A stretch of DNA of 11,583 nt. Origin: Brachionus koreanus. Taxonomy: Eukaryota; Rotifera; Eurotatoria; Ploima; Brachionidae. Location of the stretch: NCBI GenBank assembly GCA_016987375.1, contig PJRA01000263.1, positions 3,185,054 through 3,196,636 of the forward strand, read 5' to 3'. Positions 1 to 7,372 of this stretch are shown here, one piece after another. Both the position numbers and the translations under genes were made by a program. Within the stretch, counting starts at the first letter, position 1. Each line of letters begins with the position of its first letter. The notes under the pieces were generated by a model, which did no database searches, was not told where the DNA came from, and was given only the letters and a program-made list of their open reading frames with translations.

Positions 1-524
1 GCTTGACGTCTTACGGTACCAGCACGACCAATTCTGGTTGAGTCTTCTCTTGGGCCGCTGTTTTTGATGGCATCGACTAATATTTTCAAAGGATTCTAAA
101 CTCAATTGTTTACTTTAATATTTGATCAATTTAATTTTATTTATAGAATATTTTACCTCTCCAGTTAGCAAGTGAATGATTTCAAAGGCGTGTTTAACAA
201 TTCGGACAGCCAACAATTTTTTGCCATTGTTTCTACCGTGCATCATTAGAGAGCATACTAAACGCTCGACAATTGGGCACAAAGCTTTACGAAATCGTTT
301 TACTTGGTAACGACCAGCAGTGTGAGGGATGTACTTGGCAGCTTTTCCTTTGATTGGAATATAGTCCTAATTAGATAAAATAAAGATAAATAGTCATTTG
401 TTTGGTTAAAAGTGTCACTCACTCCCAAAGAAATATCTTCAACGTTTACTTCATCTGGATTCCATTTTCCAAATAATTTTACTTGGTTGGCATATACTTC
501 GTTTGTTACAGCTACTTCAGCCAT
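1..524 (-). CDS. RPS5: 40S ribosomal protein S5 (uS7), 5' part, three exons, cut by window edge
   Basis: This is a structural protein of the small ribosomal subunit (uS7 family), which binds 18S rRNA in the head near the mRNA exit. Coding exons are 524-423 (residues 1-34), 366-157 (35-104) and 95-1 (105-135 plus two bases). Introns of 56 bp (GTGAGT...TTAG) and 61 bp (GTAAAA...TTTAG) lie between them, both in phase 0. Family hallmarks are KLFGKW near residue 20, [20 protein letters not shown] from 35, CPIVERL near 64-70, [10 protein letters not shown] at 75-84, the [17 protein letters not shown] stretch closing exon 2, and [19 protein letters not shown] ending at 135. Animal family members are about 200 residues, so roughly the last third lies beyond base 1. 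The start ATG at 524-522 is the first Met and gives the short variable N-terminus usual for the family. No stop or frameshift is seen in the exons, so the gene looks functional. Identification is very secure; exon borders follow from homology and splice consensus. Confidence 0.97.
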
Positions 525-536
525 TTTAAATAACTA

Positions 537-546
537 TTTATCTAAA
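537..546 (-). promoter_or_regulatory. Splice-acceptor-like site in the RPS5 5' leader (TTTAG|ATAAA)
   Basis: The coding strand reads TTTAGATAAA, with AG 17 nt before the RPS5 ATG and a T-rich stretch just upstream. It looks like a 3' splice site used either by a 5'-UTR intron or by spliced-leader trans-splicing. The same 10-mer occurs upstream of the UBE2H and LYAR starts. Actual use is inference. Confidence 0.5.
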
Positions 547-715
547 ATTTGAGGGGTAAAATTTAGGATGTTGAGTCGCATAAAAGTCCATCAAAAGCCG
601 GACCAAGAGCTACAGAGTGTGCAAATTTTCATTTTTTACTATTTGGGGTAGAAATTTAAAATCAACATAGAGAGCGCATGTTTTTTTTCTCGCTCAGCTC
701 TACAAGCATATATAT

Positions 716-775
716 ATGCATGCAAATAAAATTGGTGAATGGAGTATACATAAGCCGAGAAAAATTTGCATGCAT
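716..775. promoter_or_regulatory. Perfect 12-bp inverted repeat with octamer motifs, RPS5 upstream region
   Basis: ATGCATGCAAAT (716-727) and its exact reverse complement ATTTGCATGCAT (764-775) lie 36 bp apart, about 190-250 bp upstream of the RPS5 start codon. Each arm contains the POU-type octamer ATGCAAAT and overlaps a GCATGC palindrome. A role in RPS5 transcription is inferred from position only. The rest of 547-1000 holds no recognisable gene: it is AT-rich, with a somewhat less AT-rich part at about 560-700 that is probably promoter. Confidence 0.45.
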
Positions 776-1000
776 TAGTATTTTTTATTTAGAAATATTT
801 TTCTCTTTAAATTACCTTGACATATGTGAATCGCGATTTAAATGGGAACTTGGAGTTTTTTGTTATTTTCTAAAATAAAATTTTGTTTTAAATTTTTTAT
901 TTCTAGTTAAACTGTTTATTTTTTTTTTGTAGAATATAAGATGAAACAATTAAATTTCTAAAAAAAATAAAATCTTTGTATTTTGTATGACTTTTATATA

Positions 1001-1075
1001 ATAATAATAATAATAGGCTACAGCAGACTAACTGCGGAGCAATGCGATAAGTGCCTTGTTATGGTAGCTGAGCTT
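1001..1075 (-). mobile_element. Possible 3' end of a retroelement with (ATT)n tail
   Basis: Bases 1001-1015 are five ATA units, which read as (TAT)n on the minus strand. They abut a roughly 60-bp block (1016-1075) with markedly higher G+C than its surroundings. Read on the minus strand, unique sequence ends in ...GTCTGCTGTAGCC and runs straight into the trinucleotide repeat. This is the form of a 5'-truncated non-LTR or SINE 3' end, and it has the same orientation as the neighbouring element ending at 1258. No coding part remains. It could also be an ordinary microsatellite beside unrelated sequence. Confidence 0.35.
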
Positions 1076-1257
1076 TATATTATAAATATTAATTAAATGA
1101 TAAAAAGTTTAGTTTTTTAACTAGTTTAAATTAATATTTTAATTAAAATAAAATAAAGTAAATAAAATTAGAAAAATATATATCAAATAGAATTAAATAT
1201 TTTTAGTATTCTATCTTACACGATGTGTATTATTTTAATTTTTTTAAAATATGAATT

Positions 1258-1275
1258 TAGTAGTAGTAGTAGTAG
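1258..1275. repeat. (TAG)6 microsatellite, tail of the non-LTR copy
   Basis: Six TAG units lie on the plus strand, equal to (CTA)6 on the minus strand, exactly at the 3' end of the retrotransposon. Short tandem-repeat tails in place of poly(A) are common in CR1/L2-type elements, so this repeat most likely arose from the insertion. Confidence 0.85.
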
Positions 1276-2590
1276 AGCTTGCTGTGCTGACCTAAGAGAC
1301 CAGTGAGTGTGTTATCAGGTACACTATGACAGCTGATGTGCTTGATTGCTGTTTGTCCAGCAGTCAAGAGCTGCTTTAAATTTGTTGGTTGTTTCCGCAC
1401 TTACTATTTCATCAGGCAAAACATTCCAAACATTAGCTATTCGATTGTAAAAGAAATTTTCCCTTTGCTGGTGCTTGACTATTTCTTTAAAATACTTGAA
1501 ACGGTGTTCTCTCAAATTGTTTTTGACCAAGTCAAAACTGCTGCTAATATCGATTTTTTCTGAATCGTTCATAATCTTGTACATCTGAATTAAATCACCC
1601 CTTTGTCACCTTTCAACTAACGTTGTTATCCCAAGCAGTTTTAGAGATTCTCCATAACTTTTGTTTGCTATTTTGCTTACAAACCTACTTGCTCTTCTTT
1701 GGATTTTTTCAATGGCATCACAGTATGTTTTGAGATTTGGTGACCACACTGGAACTGCAAACTTCAACAATAGACGGACAAAAGTCGAATATAATAACCT
1801 CAGTAACTTGAAATCAAATCTAGCAAACGATTTTTTGATTCTCCCAAGCATTTGATTAGCTTTATTTATACATACTCCATTTTAAGTTGGTACTGAAAGC
1901 AACGCCCAAATCTCTCTCCGTTCAGATTCAACTAATTGGTGACCATTGACATAAGACAGTTTTTTTGTTGTTGGAGCCATGCATAACAGCACATTTCAAA
2001 GCATTAAAATTTAATAGCCAATCGTTTGTCCATTGAAAAGCAGCATCCAGGTCTCGTTGCAGCACTTGTGCTTTGAGCTCCGAATTCATTTTTGAAATTA
2101 TTTTAGTGTCGTCTGCGTATAATTTTGAGATATTTTGAATTTTTTCAGGCAAATCATTTATATATATCACAAACAGAAACGGACCAATAACGGAATTGAG
2201 TTACTCCACTATATACTTCAGCCCAATTCTACACCACTTCACCTTGAACAATCCTTTGTCTCTTGTTGTTAAGGAAAGCTTCAATCCATTTGAAAACGAG
2301 ACCATCTATTCCATAAGCTTTCAGTTTCAGAATAAGTCTCCTATGTGGGACTGTGTCAAATGCCTTGGCAAAATCTAATAGGATCATATCGACTGGGTTT
2401 CCATTATCGACATTTGAAGTGATATAATCTAGTGTTTCTAAAAGATTTGTTGTTCATGATCTATTTTTTACAAAACCATGCTGCTGCTTGACTAGTAAAT
2501 TGTTCTCGTAAAAATAGTTTTCAAGTTTTGTACGAATTAAACCTTCCATTAATTTACAAGGAACAGATGTCAGTGAAATTTAGTGTTTTT
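1258..2590 (-). mobile_element. Degenerate 5'-truncated non-LTR retrotransposon (RT domain to 3' end)
   Basis: The minus strand carries a reverse transcriptase of the Jockey/CR1-like kind, read through several frames. From the 5' side it shows ISLTSVPCKLMEGLI (near 2587-2540), a GFVKNRS region, LLDFAKAFDTVPHRR with the first catalytic Asp (2355-2372), SVIGPFLFVIYINDLP (about 2202-2155), the catalytic YADD box (2119-2108), ERDLGV (about 1917-1900), LGRIKKSF (from 1851), PVWSPNLK, IEKIQRRASRFV, RGDLIQMYKIMND, and the typical C-terminal WNVLPDEIVSAETTNKFKAAL. The reading frame ends at TAG 1326-1324, followed by a short 3' UTR and a (CTA)6 tail. Defects are in-frame stops near 2448, 2231 and 1610, and frameshifts near 2203, 1960 and 1880. 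The 5' endonuclease part and ORF1 are absent. It is a dead copy whose 5' truncation is typical of target-primed integration. Confidence 0.9.
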
Positions 2591-2865
2591 ATTATTTAGA
2601 TTTCTATACAAAAATTCTTGTAAAACTGATTTAATTAGCATTGTATAAATAACATGAGAGAAATGTCTTAACAATTCTGATTTAAGTCAAATGGATGTAG
2701 TGTCTTGATAGCCAAAAAAAACATTTTTACACAAAATCGCCAAAATTTTTTATTTGGTTGTCAAAATCTTAATTTTGTGTGTTAATCTTATTGTGCTAGA
2801 TAGTTTTTTAATATTATGTTTTACCCTAAATTTTTAAATATAAATTTAATTTGTTAAATTAAAAA

Positions 2866-3141
2866 ATGCCAAAAAGTCTTTTTTCGAATTTGAATCTATT
2901 TTCGAAAATTTCAAGGAATTTAATTGATGTCAAAAAGCAATAATCCGGATCTGAAGATGAAATTGGAAGTAACGAAGTTTCAAATGCATTAAATGATAAT
3001 GGTGGACCCAATATTCAAGAAAAAAGGAAGCATAGACGGTCTCGTAAAGTTTCAAAGGCTTTAATTGTTAAAGAAAATATTTAGGAAAATCTAAAAAGCT
3101 CAAAGAGAGATAGACCTCCTACAAATTCAAAAAAACTATAA
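2866..3141 (+). pseudogene. Broken open frame of unknown origin (92 codons, two internal stops)
   Basis: From ATG 2866 to TAA 3139-3141 one frame reads like a charged, Ser/Lys/Asn-rich protein: MPKSLFSNLNLFSK, then after a TAA, SGSEDEIGSNEVSNALNDNG, then EKRKHRRSRKVSKAL, then after a TAG, ENLKSSKRDRPPTNSKKL. The segment is less AT-rich than its flanks, and only two stops interrupt 92 codons in DNA where stops are frequent. I do not recognise the family. It lies among transposon scraps, so it may be part of an element's accessory ORF or a decayed gene fragment. It could also be chance. Bases 2591-2865 beside it show nothing I can name. Confidence 0.3.
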
Positions 3142-3248
3142 ATATTGCAATTTAGTCTAAATTTTTTTATGCCCAATGAGAAAAATTTTATGTAAGGTAT
3201 TTTCTTTTTTATTTAATCAAAAAAATTAGTTATGACCAGGATTTTTTA

Positions 3249-3264
3249 TGTGTGTGTGTGTGTG
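3249..3264. repeat. (TG)8 dinucleotide microsatellite
   Basis: Eight uninterrupted TG units in otherwise AT-rich intergenic DNA. No gene is seen between 3142 and 3600; the DNA is mostly A/T runs. Confidence 0.85.
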
Positions 3265-3506
3265 CAAATCTATTCTTTGTTTGTGATAATCTTATTTTTG
3301 GCTGTCAAAAGTTTTTTCCCAAGTCAAAGTTATTACTTATTGAAACATATTTTAAAAGTACAAATCACCATCATATTATTATTAAATTCATTTTTACATT
3401 ATTCGAATTTTTTTATTCATATTTCGTCTAAAAAATTTACAATTTAATTAACATCTCTATCCATTTTAAATTTTAAATCAAATTTAAAAATAGTGAATAA
3501 ATTAAA

Positions 3507-3591
3507 AATTAAACAGTTCTATTTAAAATAACAGCATAAAATAATTGATGAAAAATACTAGCTAATATTATCTGTTTAATTAAATAGAACT
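3507..3591. repeat. Nested inverted repeats (foldback, about 85 bp)
   Basis: Two overlapping perfect inverted pairs are present. AGTTCTATTTAA (3515-3526) pairs with TTAAATAGAACT (3580-3591), and AATTAAACAG (3507-3516) pairs with CTGTTTAATT (3572-3581). The stretch lies directly 3' of the transposase scrap that ends at 3608, so it may be a remnant of that element's non-coding end. That link is inference. Confidence 0.4.
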
Positions 3592-3607
3592 TTTCGTTTT
3601 TGGATCA

Positions 3608-3814
3608 CCAAGTCTTTTTGTAGAAACTTTCTAGCCAAGTCTTATAAACAGTATATGGCATAGATTCGTTTTTGCCATTAAGATAAAAAAAGACTTTATT
3701 TGAGTTGAAATTTTTTTCATTGGATCGAGGTTTTATTTATTTGTTTATAACAACTGGATTACATTTATCTAGACGGTAACCATTTGAAAAAATACAAATA
3801 GTAATTCTATCTTT
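3608..3814 (-). pseudogene. Transposase remnant, pogo/Tigger-like DDE_1 superfamily
   Basis: A minus-strand frame of 69 codons with one internal TAA reads KDRITICIFSNGYRLDKCNP, then VVINK*IKPRSNEKNF, then VFFYLNGKNESMPY, then TVYKTWLESFYKKTW, closing at TGA 3607-3605. The spacing of K-x-R-x-T, the Asn, the V-I-x-K, the K-P-R and the later W-L-x-x-F block matches the region just after the first catalytic Asp in CENP-B/Jerky/Tigger-type DDE_1 transposases. That Asp itself, and the downstream D(N)xPSH and proline-rich blocks, are not recognisable, so only a scrap of the catalytic domain survives. The family call comes from recalled motif spacing, not from an alignment. Confidence 0.55.
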
Positions 3815-4037
3815 TCACATTTTTCTCTCAGAATCAAAAATAATTATTGGTGATGGAATATAAAAAATATAAAAAACTTATACTGAATAAAGGTTTTGTG
3901 AAATTTGGTACAAAATAAACAAATAGAACAAAAAAAAATGCTAAAAAATCTAATAACTTTTTTTCTGAAGGCTTTTAATTAGTTCTGTAAGTGCAACAAA
4001 CTGCAACATACTTAGTTGCACCAAAATTCAAAGTCTG

Positions 4038-4280
4038 CTAATGATAGATGACAAGATGAGCTTTTCCATTTGCTAAATCATTCATAATATAATCATTTTG
4101 GAGCCCTTGATTTCGATTAAAACTCATAATTTCGCATTTATCAAAATTTAGATCCATAGACAATTCATTACACCAGCTAATTTATGAATCAATATCATCT
4201 TGAAGTAACTTAAATGATTCATGCGGATTGTATCGATCGATAATACAGAATATCTTGCAGTCGTCTGCATAAAGTAAACA
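4038..4280 (-). mobile_element. Second non-LTR reverse transcriptase fragment with intact YADD
   Basis: The minus-strand frame from 4280 to a TAG at 4040-4038 has a single internal stop (TAA at 4184-4182). It reads LLYADDCKIFCIIDRYNP, HESFKLLQDDIDS, then after the stop ISWCNELSMDLNFDKCEIMS, then FNRNQG. This is the palm YADD box (4271-4260) followed by the usual spacing to the W-C-x-x-N/L...N-x-x-K-C motif of non-LTR reverse transcriptases. The sequence differs clearly from the first copy (YADDTK, WTNDWLLNFNALKC), so it comes from another element or lineage. An A-rich/T-rich run at 4280-4291 marks the 5' edge, and the frame decays after about 4080 on the 3' side. Confidence 0.8.
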
Positions 4281-4651
4281 TTTTTTTTTTTTAAGGTAAT
4301 TTGCAAAGCTTCAGAATTTTTTGAATTTTCAAAATTTTGTTTTTAGGGTGTAATCTATTAAATTTTTTTTTATTAATTTTTTTCCAAGAAATCAAATACC
4401 TTAAAAGTGCACTTTTAGTCTGCTCTTTTAATTGAGACTTTAACTATTATGAGAGTTTTTTATTAAAATAGCGGTATCAAAAATTATTTTTTATTTAATA
4501 TTTTGTTAAAATAAATTTTTATAGTTAAAAAGATGGGTAAAAATATATTTTTTATCATGTTCCAATTATCCATTATTTGCAAGAGAAAAAATACAACATC
4601 AAAATAACAATCTTACTACTAAATTGCAAATACCTTTGATACTTTTTTGGA

Positions 4652-4846
4652 AGTTTGAATGAATGTGAGTTAAGACTAAATAATATGCGATTAGAAATTC
4701 TAAAAGAAAGGTGAGAGCGAAGATATCTGATTTAATTTTATAAAATTCACAACATATACTATCATGTCAATTGGTATTACGATGCAGAACTTATGAGTTC
4801 ATTGAATAATGAAGGACCAAATGGAGGAGCAAGGGGAATGTTTTAA
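4652..4846 (+). mobile_element. Non-LTR RT C-terminal remnant on the plus strand
   Basis: The plus-strand frame from 4652 to TAA 4844-4846 contains two internal stops (TGA, TAA). It reads SLNECELRLNNMRLEILKER, then ERRYLI, then FYKIHNIYYHVNWYY, then LMSSLNNEGPNGGARG. The order Y/E-x-R-L...L-E/K-x-R...R-R-x-x-L-I-x-x-Y-K-I...V-N-W...G-P...R-G matches the extreme C-terminal part of non-LTR polyproteins, downstream of the RT domain; the first copy in this window shows ER*QRGDLIQMYKIMND at the equivalent place. It lies in the opposite orientation to the other fragments. The call rests on motif order alone. Bases 4300-4650 hold only A/T-rich sequence without a recognisable gene. Confidence 0.5.
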
Positions 4847-4937
4847 TTTTAAGTCTTTTTGAAAGTGTTGTATTTTAGCTTTTTTTATTTTAGGTTATTC
4901 TAAGATTTTGATTTTTATTTCAAAATTTTACTAAATT

Positions 4938-5224
4938 TTACCAAAAATTGTGTAATTTTACGTAAAATAAAGTAAGAAACGGTAAGCAATATTGAGTTTT
5001 GATTATTTTTTCAGAAAAAAATTATTTCAATTTTATTGAAAAATGTTCAATTTTTACATTTTTCTTACCAAAAACCTGATTTTTTTGGCCGTAAGCATTT
5101 TGAGATGGTTTTACCAAAATCTACGTAATTTAATGTAATCTTTTACGTAAAATTACATGTTCTTACCAACTAAAATTAACGTAAGATTACGTAAGCTTAC
5201 CAAAAATAATGTAAAATTACGTAA
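4938..5224. repeat. Irregular cluster of TTACCAA and ACGTAA words
   Basis: Five copies of TTACCAA start at 4938, 5065, 5111, 5163 and 5197, four of them extended to TTACCAAAA. Six copies of ACGTAA start at 4960, 5123, 5145, 5179, 5189 and 5219, several inside the palindrome TTACGTAA or TTTACGTAAA. Spacing is irregular, so this is not a clean tandem array. A GGTAAGC at about 4981 is an inverted copy of the GCTTACC at 5195. No coding frame is seen. It may be the interior of a decayed DNA transposon or a diverged satellite. Confidence 0.5.
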
Positions 5225-5845
5225 TTTAGTCGATTCTGGACATTTTATAAAAGCACTGTATTATTATTATTGTTAACCCTATGTTCAGTTAAATGACTTA
5301 ATATCGGTCAAAAATTAATTGACTATACAAGGTCAAAAAATCTTGGAACTCATAATCTAAATTATTTATTAAATCAACTGAAAAATTAAGTATATTTTGT
5401 CTTTTATTGCTAATAAAATAAAATTCAAGTAAATACATTTAAAACAAAATTTAAAGTTAAATTATTAGCAAACTTTAATAAAACAAAAACAATAATTAAG
5501 AAAAAAATTTTATTGAAAAAAAAAATTAAGTTTTAAGCTGAAAACTAAGCTAAACAAGTTTAAACATTTCTTCAGTTGGATTAACTTAATTTCCATAATG
5601 ATGAAACTCAAAAACGCTTTCAAAACTTGTCAAGCTCTAATCATTTAGACACAATAGCTCAAATATCATTTAAACAAACTTATCTGGATCTGTAAAAACT
5701 TGATTATACAAAGTCCAAAGAGAAAAAAAAATCCCAAGTCTTAACAAAGATAATTGAAAAAAAATGAACAGGTAAAATAAATTATAGAAAAAAAAAAAGA
5801 AACAAGAAAATTATTTAACATGCTTGAAAAGTGAAAGTCAAAGAG
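5225..5845. other. AT-rich 3' flank downstream of UBE2H, no gene seen
   Basis: Long A and T runs, a short (TTA)n stretch near 5260-5272 and many in-frame stops on both strands. I see no RNA gene or protein motif. The part nearest 5845 is probably transcribed only as far as the UBE2H poly(A) site. Confidence 0.5.
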
Positions 5846-5851
5846 TTTATT
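5846..5851 (-). terminator. Candidate poly(A) signal AATAAA for UBE2H
   Basis: AATAAA on the minus strand lies about 80 nt past the UBE2H stop codon. A T/G-containing stretch follows. It is the first canonical hexamer downstream, but AT-rich DNA makes chance occurrences likely. Confidence 0.4.
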
Positions 5852-5929
5852 TTTTTTTCTAAAATTTTTTTTATAAAATATATTAAATAAGATATTTATA
5901 AAATATTTATATATATTTTTGGCTAGATA

Positions 5930-6601
5930 CTACAATTCCATTCCTGGCGCATCGTCGTCTTCGAATTCACTCATTGAACTTTCACTGCTTTCGTCGTCAT
6001 TTGTTTTGCCGTTGTTTTTTGAAGAAGCTTTTGTGCCGTCTAATGACCCAGATGATCCGGCATCGGACGAGCATGAGGCGCCCGAAGACGACGATGAGGT
6101 AGCCCCGTTTTGATACGATTTTTGTTGCTCTTGGGCCTTGAGCGCTTCCTCAGTTGCATACTTTTTCACATACTCTCTCACCTTGGCTTTGTATTCCTCT
6201 GGTTTGTGCAAGTAGAGCGCTGCAGCATCTCCGTTCAACGGGTCCACTGGATTCGGATAAGTTAACAATTGAGGCAAAAATGACTCGAAAACATTCACTA
6301 GATCGTACATGGGCGTCCATGTTTGGTTAATAACATCAAGACACACTGTGCCTGAGGCCTCATCTATGTTAGGGTGAAATATTCTATTCATAAAGCCAAT
6401 TGAAGGTGATTTAAATGGGTATTTATCAGGCAGGTCGACACGAATTTTCCACACGCCTCCGTCATATGGTGTTGTCTTGGGCCCGTGAAACCTTACCATA
6501 AACTCGTTTAGGCCGCCTAAAATTGTTACTTCGTGCTGAGATTCGATCAGCTTGATCACGTCCGTGTTCATGCGGCGCTTGCCTGGATTCGGTGAGGTCA
6601 T
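5930..6601 (-). CDS. UBE2H: Ubiquitin-conjugating enzyme E2 H, intact and intronless
   Basis: This is an E2 that accepts ubiquitin from E1 on a cysteine and passes it to substrates. In the family (yeast Ubc8) it is the partner of the CTLH/GID E3 complex and acts in cytosol and nucleus. The 223-residue protein begins [20 protein letters not shown], and the UBC fold covers about 1-155. It has HPN at 76-78, catalytic Cys87 in [24 protein letters not shown] at 61-72 and [13 protein letters not shown] at 115-127. The last 60 residues are a low-complexity Ser/Gly/acidic tail ending [18 protein letters not shown], the same acidic close as vertebrate UBE2H. The protein is about 40 residues longer than the 183-residue human form, and the extra length lies in the tail. 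An in-frame upstream ATG (6613-6611) would add four residues, but the MTSP start matches the family. The exon is much less AT-rich than everything around it. It has no introns, although LYAR and RPS5 do. Confidence 0.97.
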   Translation of the reverse strand: MTSPNPGKRRMNTDVIKLIESQHEVTILGGLNEFMVRFHGPKTTPYDGGVWKIRVDLPDKYPFKSPSIGFMNRIFHPNIDEASGTVCLDVINQTWTPMYDLVNVFESFLPQLLTYPNPVDPLNGDAAALYLHKPEEYKAKVREYVKKYATEEALKAQEQQKSYQNGATSSSSSGASCSSDAGSSGSLDGTKASSKNNGKTNDDESSESSMSEFEDDDAPGMEL

Positions 6602-6641
6602 TTTCGATTTCAAACGGTCTTTATTCGCCTCTTTTAATTAT

Positions 6642-6651
6642 TTTATCTAAA
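6642..6651 (-). promoter_or_regulatory. Splice-acceptor-like site in the UBE2H 5' leader (TTTAG|ATAAA)
   Basis: The same 10-mer, TTTAGATAAA, is found here as upstream of RPS5 and LYAR, with AG 45 nt before the UBE2H ATG. If used, it would remove an upstream ATG at 6685-6683 (context CACCATGG) whose 12-codon frame stops at the TAG inside this very site. Either a 5'-UTR intron or trans-splicing would fit. Confidence 0.5.
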
Positions 6652-6795
6652 TAAACTCTAATAAATTTAGCTTAATAGTTGCCATGGTGAACCTGTAATA
6701 AAAACTTATCTAAAGTGTCTTTAATTTTTTGAAATTTTATTTAAATTTTTTCAAAATTATCTAATTTGGTGCAATAAATTGCTTTAAGTATTTGG

Positions 6796-6818
6796 CAAAA
6801 TTGCTCAATGCAATTTTG
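6796..6818. promoter_or_regulatory. Perfect 9-bp inverted repeat upstream of UBE2H
   Basis: CAAAATTGC (6796-6804), a 5-bp spacer and GCAATTTTG (6810-6818) lie about 200 bp upstream of the UBE2H start, between it and LYAR. It could be a dimer-type regulatory site or a small hairpin. Function is not shown by the sequence. Confidence 0.35.
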
Positions 6819-7342
6819 ATCATTTCTAGTATCCATACCTTATGCTCATATATAAACACATATATGTTTTTTGCTCGACATGTAACAATAATTTTCATTT
6901 AAAATATTTAATTTAGAAAAAAAAATTTGAATTATTTTGCAAAAATATATAAAATTATTATAATTATGCTAAAAGCACTAACAAAAAAAAAACAACTAAC
7001 AAAAATATACAAAAGCAAAAAATTCAGAATTTATATATATTAGATTTGAATGCAAAATAAAGAAAAAACTCAAAGCATAAATTAAAATAAAGTTGAATTC
7101 TCCCAATCGAATTGCGGAATTTTACTAAAACCCAAGACGTACAAAATAATTCTATTTTATCATAATGATTTTGGATAAATAAATTTTTTAATTTGTTTTT
7201 TTTTGGTTAGTATTTGATTACTTATCTTAGATTTTTTTTTAACCAAGTTAAACCAGTCTAAGAGCATTATGAAAATTAAAAAAAAAAAAGTTACATACAA
7301 TTTTAGCTGTATGAATTTTCTAATTTAAAGAGAAAACATTAT
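6819..7342. other. Intergenic spacer between LYAR and UBE2H, no gene seen
   Basis: AT-rich DNA with A/T runs. A short CATATAT...ATATATG inverted stretch occurs near 6848-6868. No tRNA- or snRNA-like segment or coding frame is apparent. It must contain the LYAR 3' end and probably the UBE2H promoter. Confidence 0.5.
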
Positions 7343-7362
7343 TTTATTAAAGCAGTTTTATT
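7343..7362 (-). terminator. Candidate poly(A) signals for LYAR (two AATAAA)
   Basis: On the minus strand AATAAA occurs at 7362-7357, eleven bases after the LYAR stop, and again at 7348-7343. Together they imply a very short 3' UTR, if used. Confidence 0.5.
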
Positions 7363-7372
7363 TCAAAAGCAC

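Noticed and set aside
678..878. A 66-codon plus-strand open frame upstream of RPS5
   Set aside because: It lies in the RPS5 promoter side, is rich in Phe/Ile/Leu/Tyr as expected from T-rich DNA, has no motif, and overlaps the inverted repeat.
1336..1855. Plus-strand open frames across the retrotransposon (1336-1563 and 1661-1855), and another at 2196-2378
   Set aside because: They are antisense shadows of the reverse transcriptase, whose conserved motifs are read on the minus strand.
3232..3447. A 71-codon plus-strand frame after the TG repeat
   Set aside because: Its composition (Phe, Ile, Leu, Ser) reflects T-rich DNA, it starts across a microsatellite, and it shows no family motif.
5919..6113. 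Plus-strand frame opposite the UBE2H tail
   Set aside because: Antisense shadow of the Ser/acidic tail coding region.
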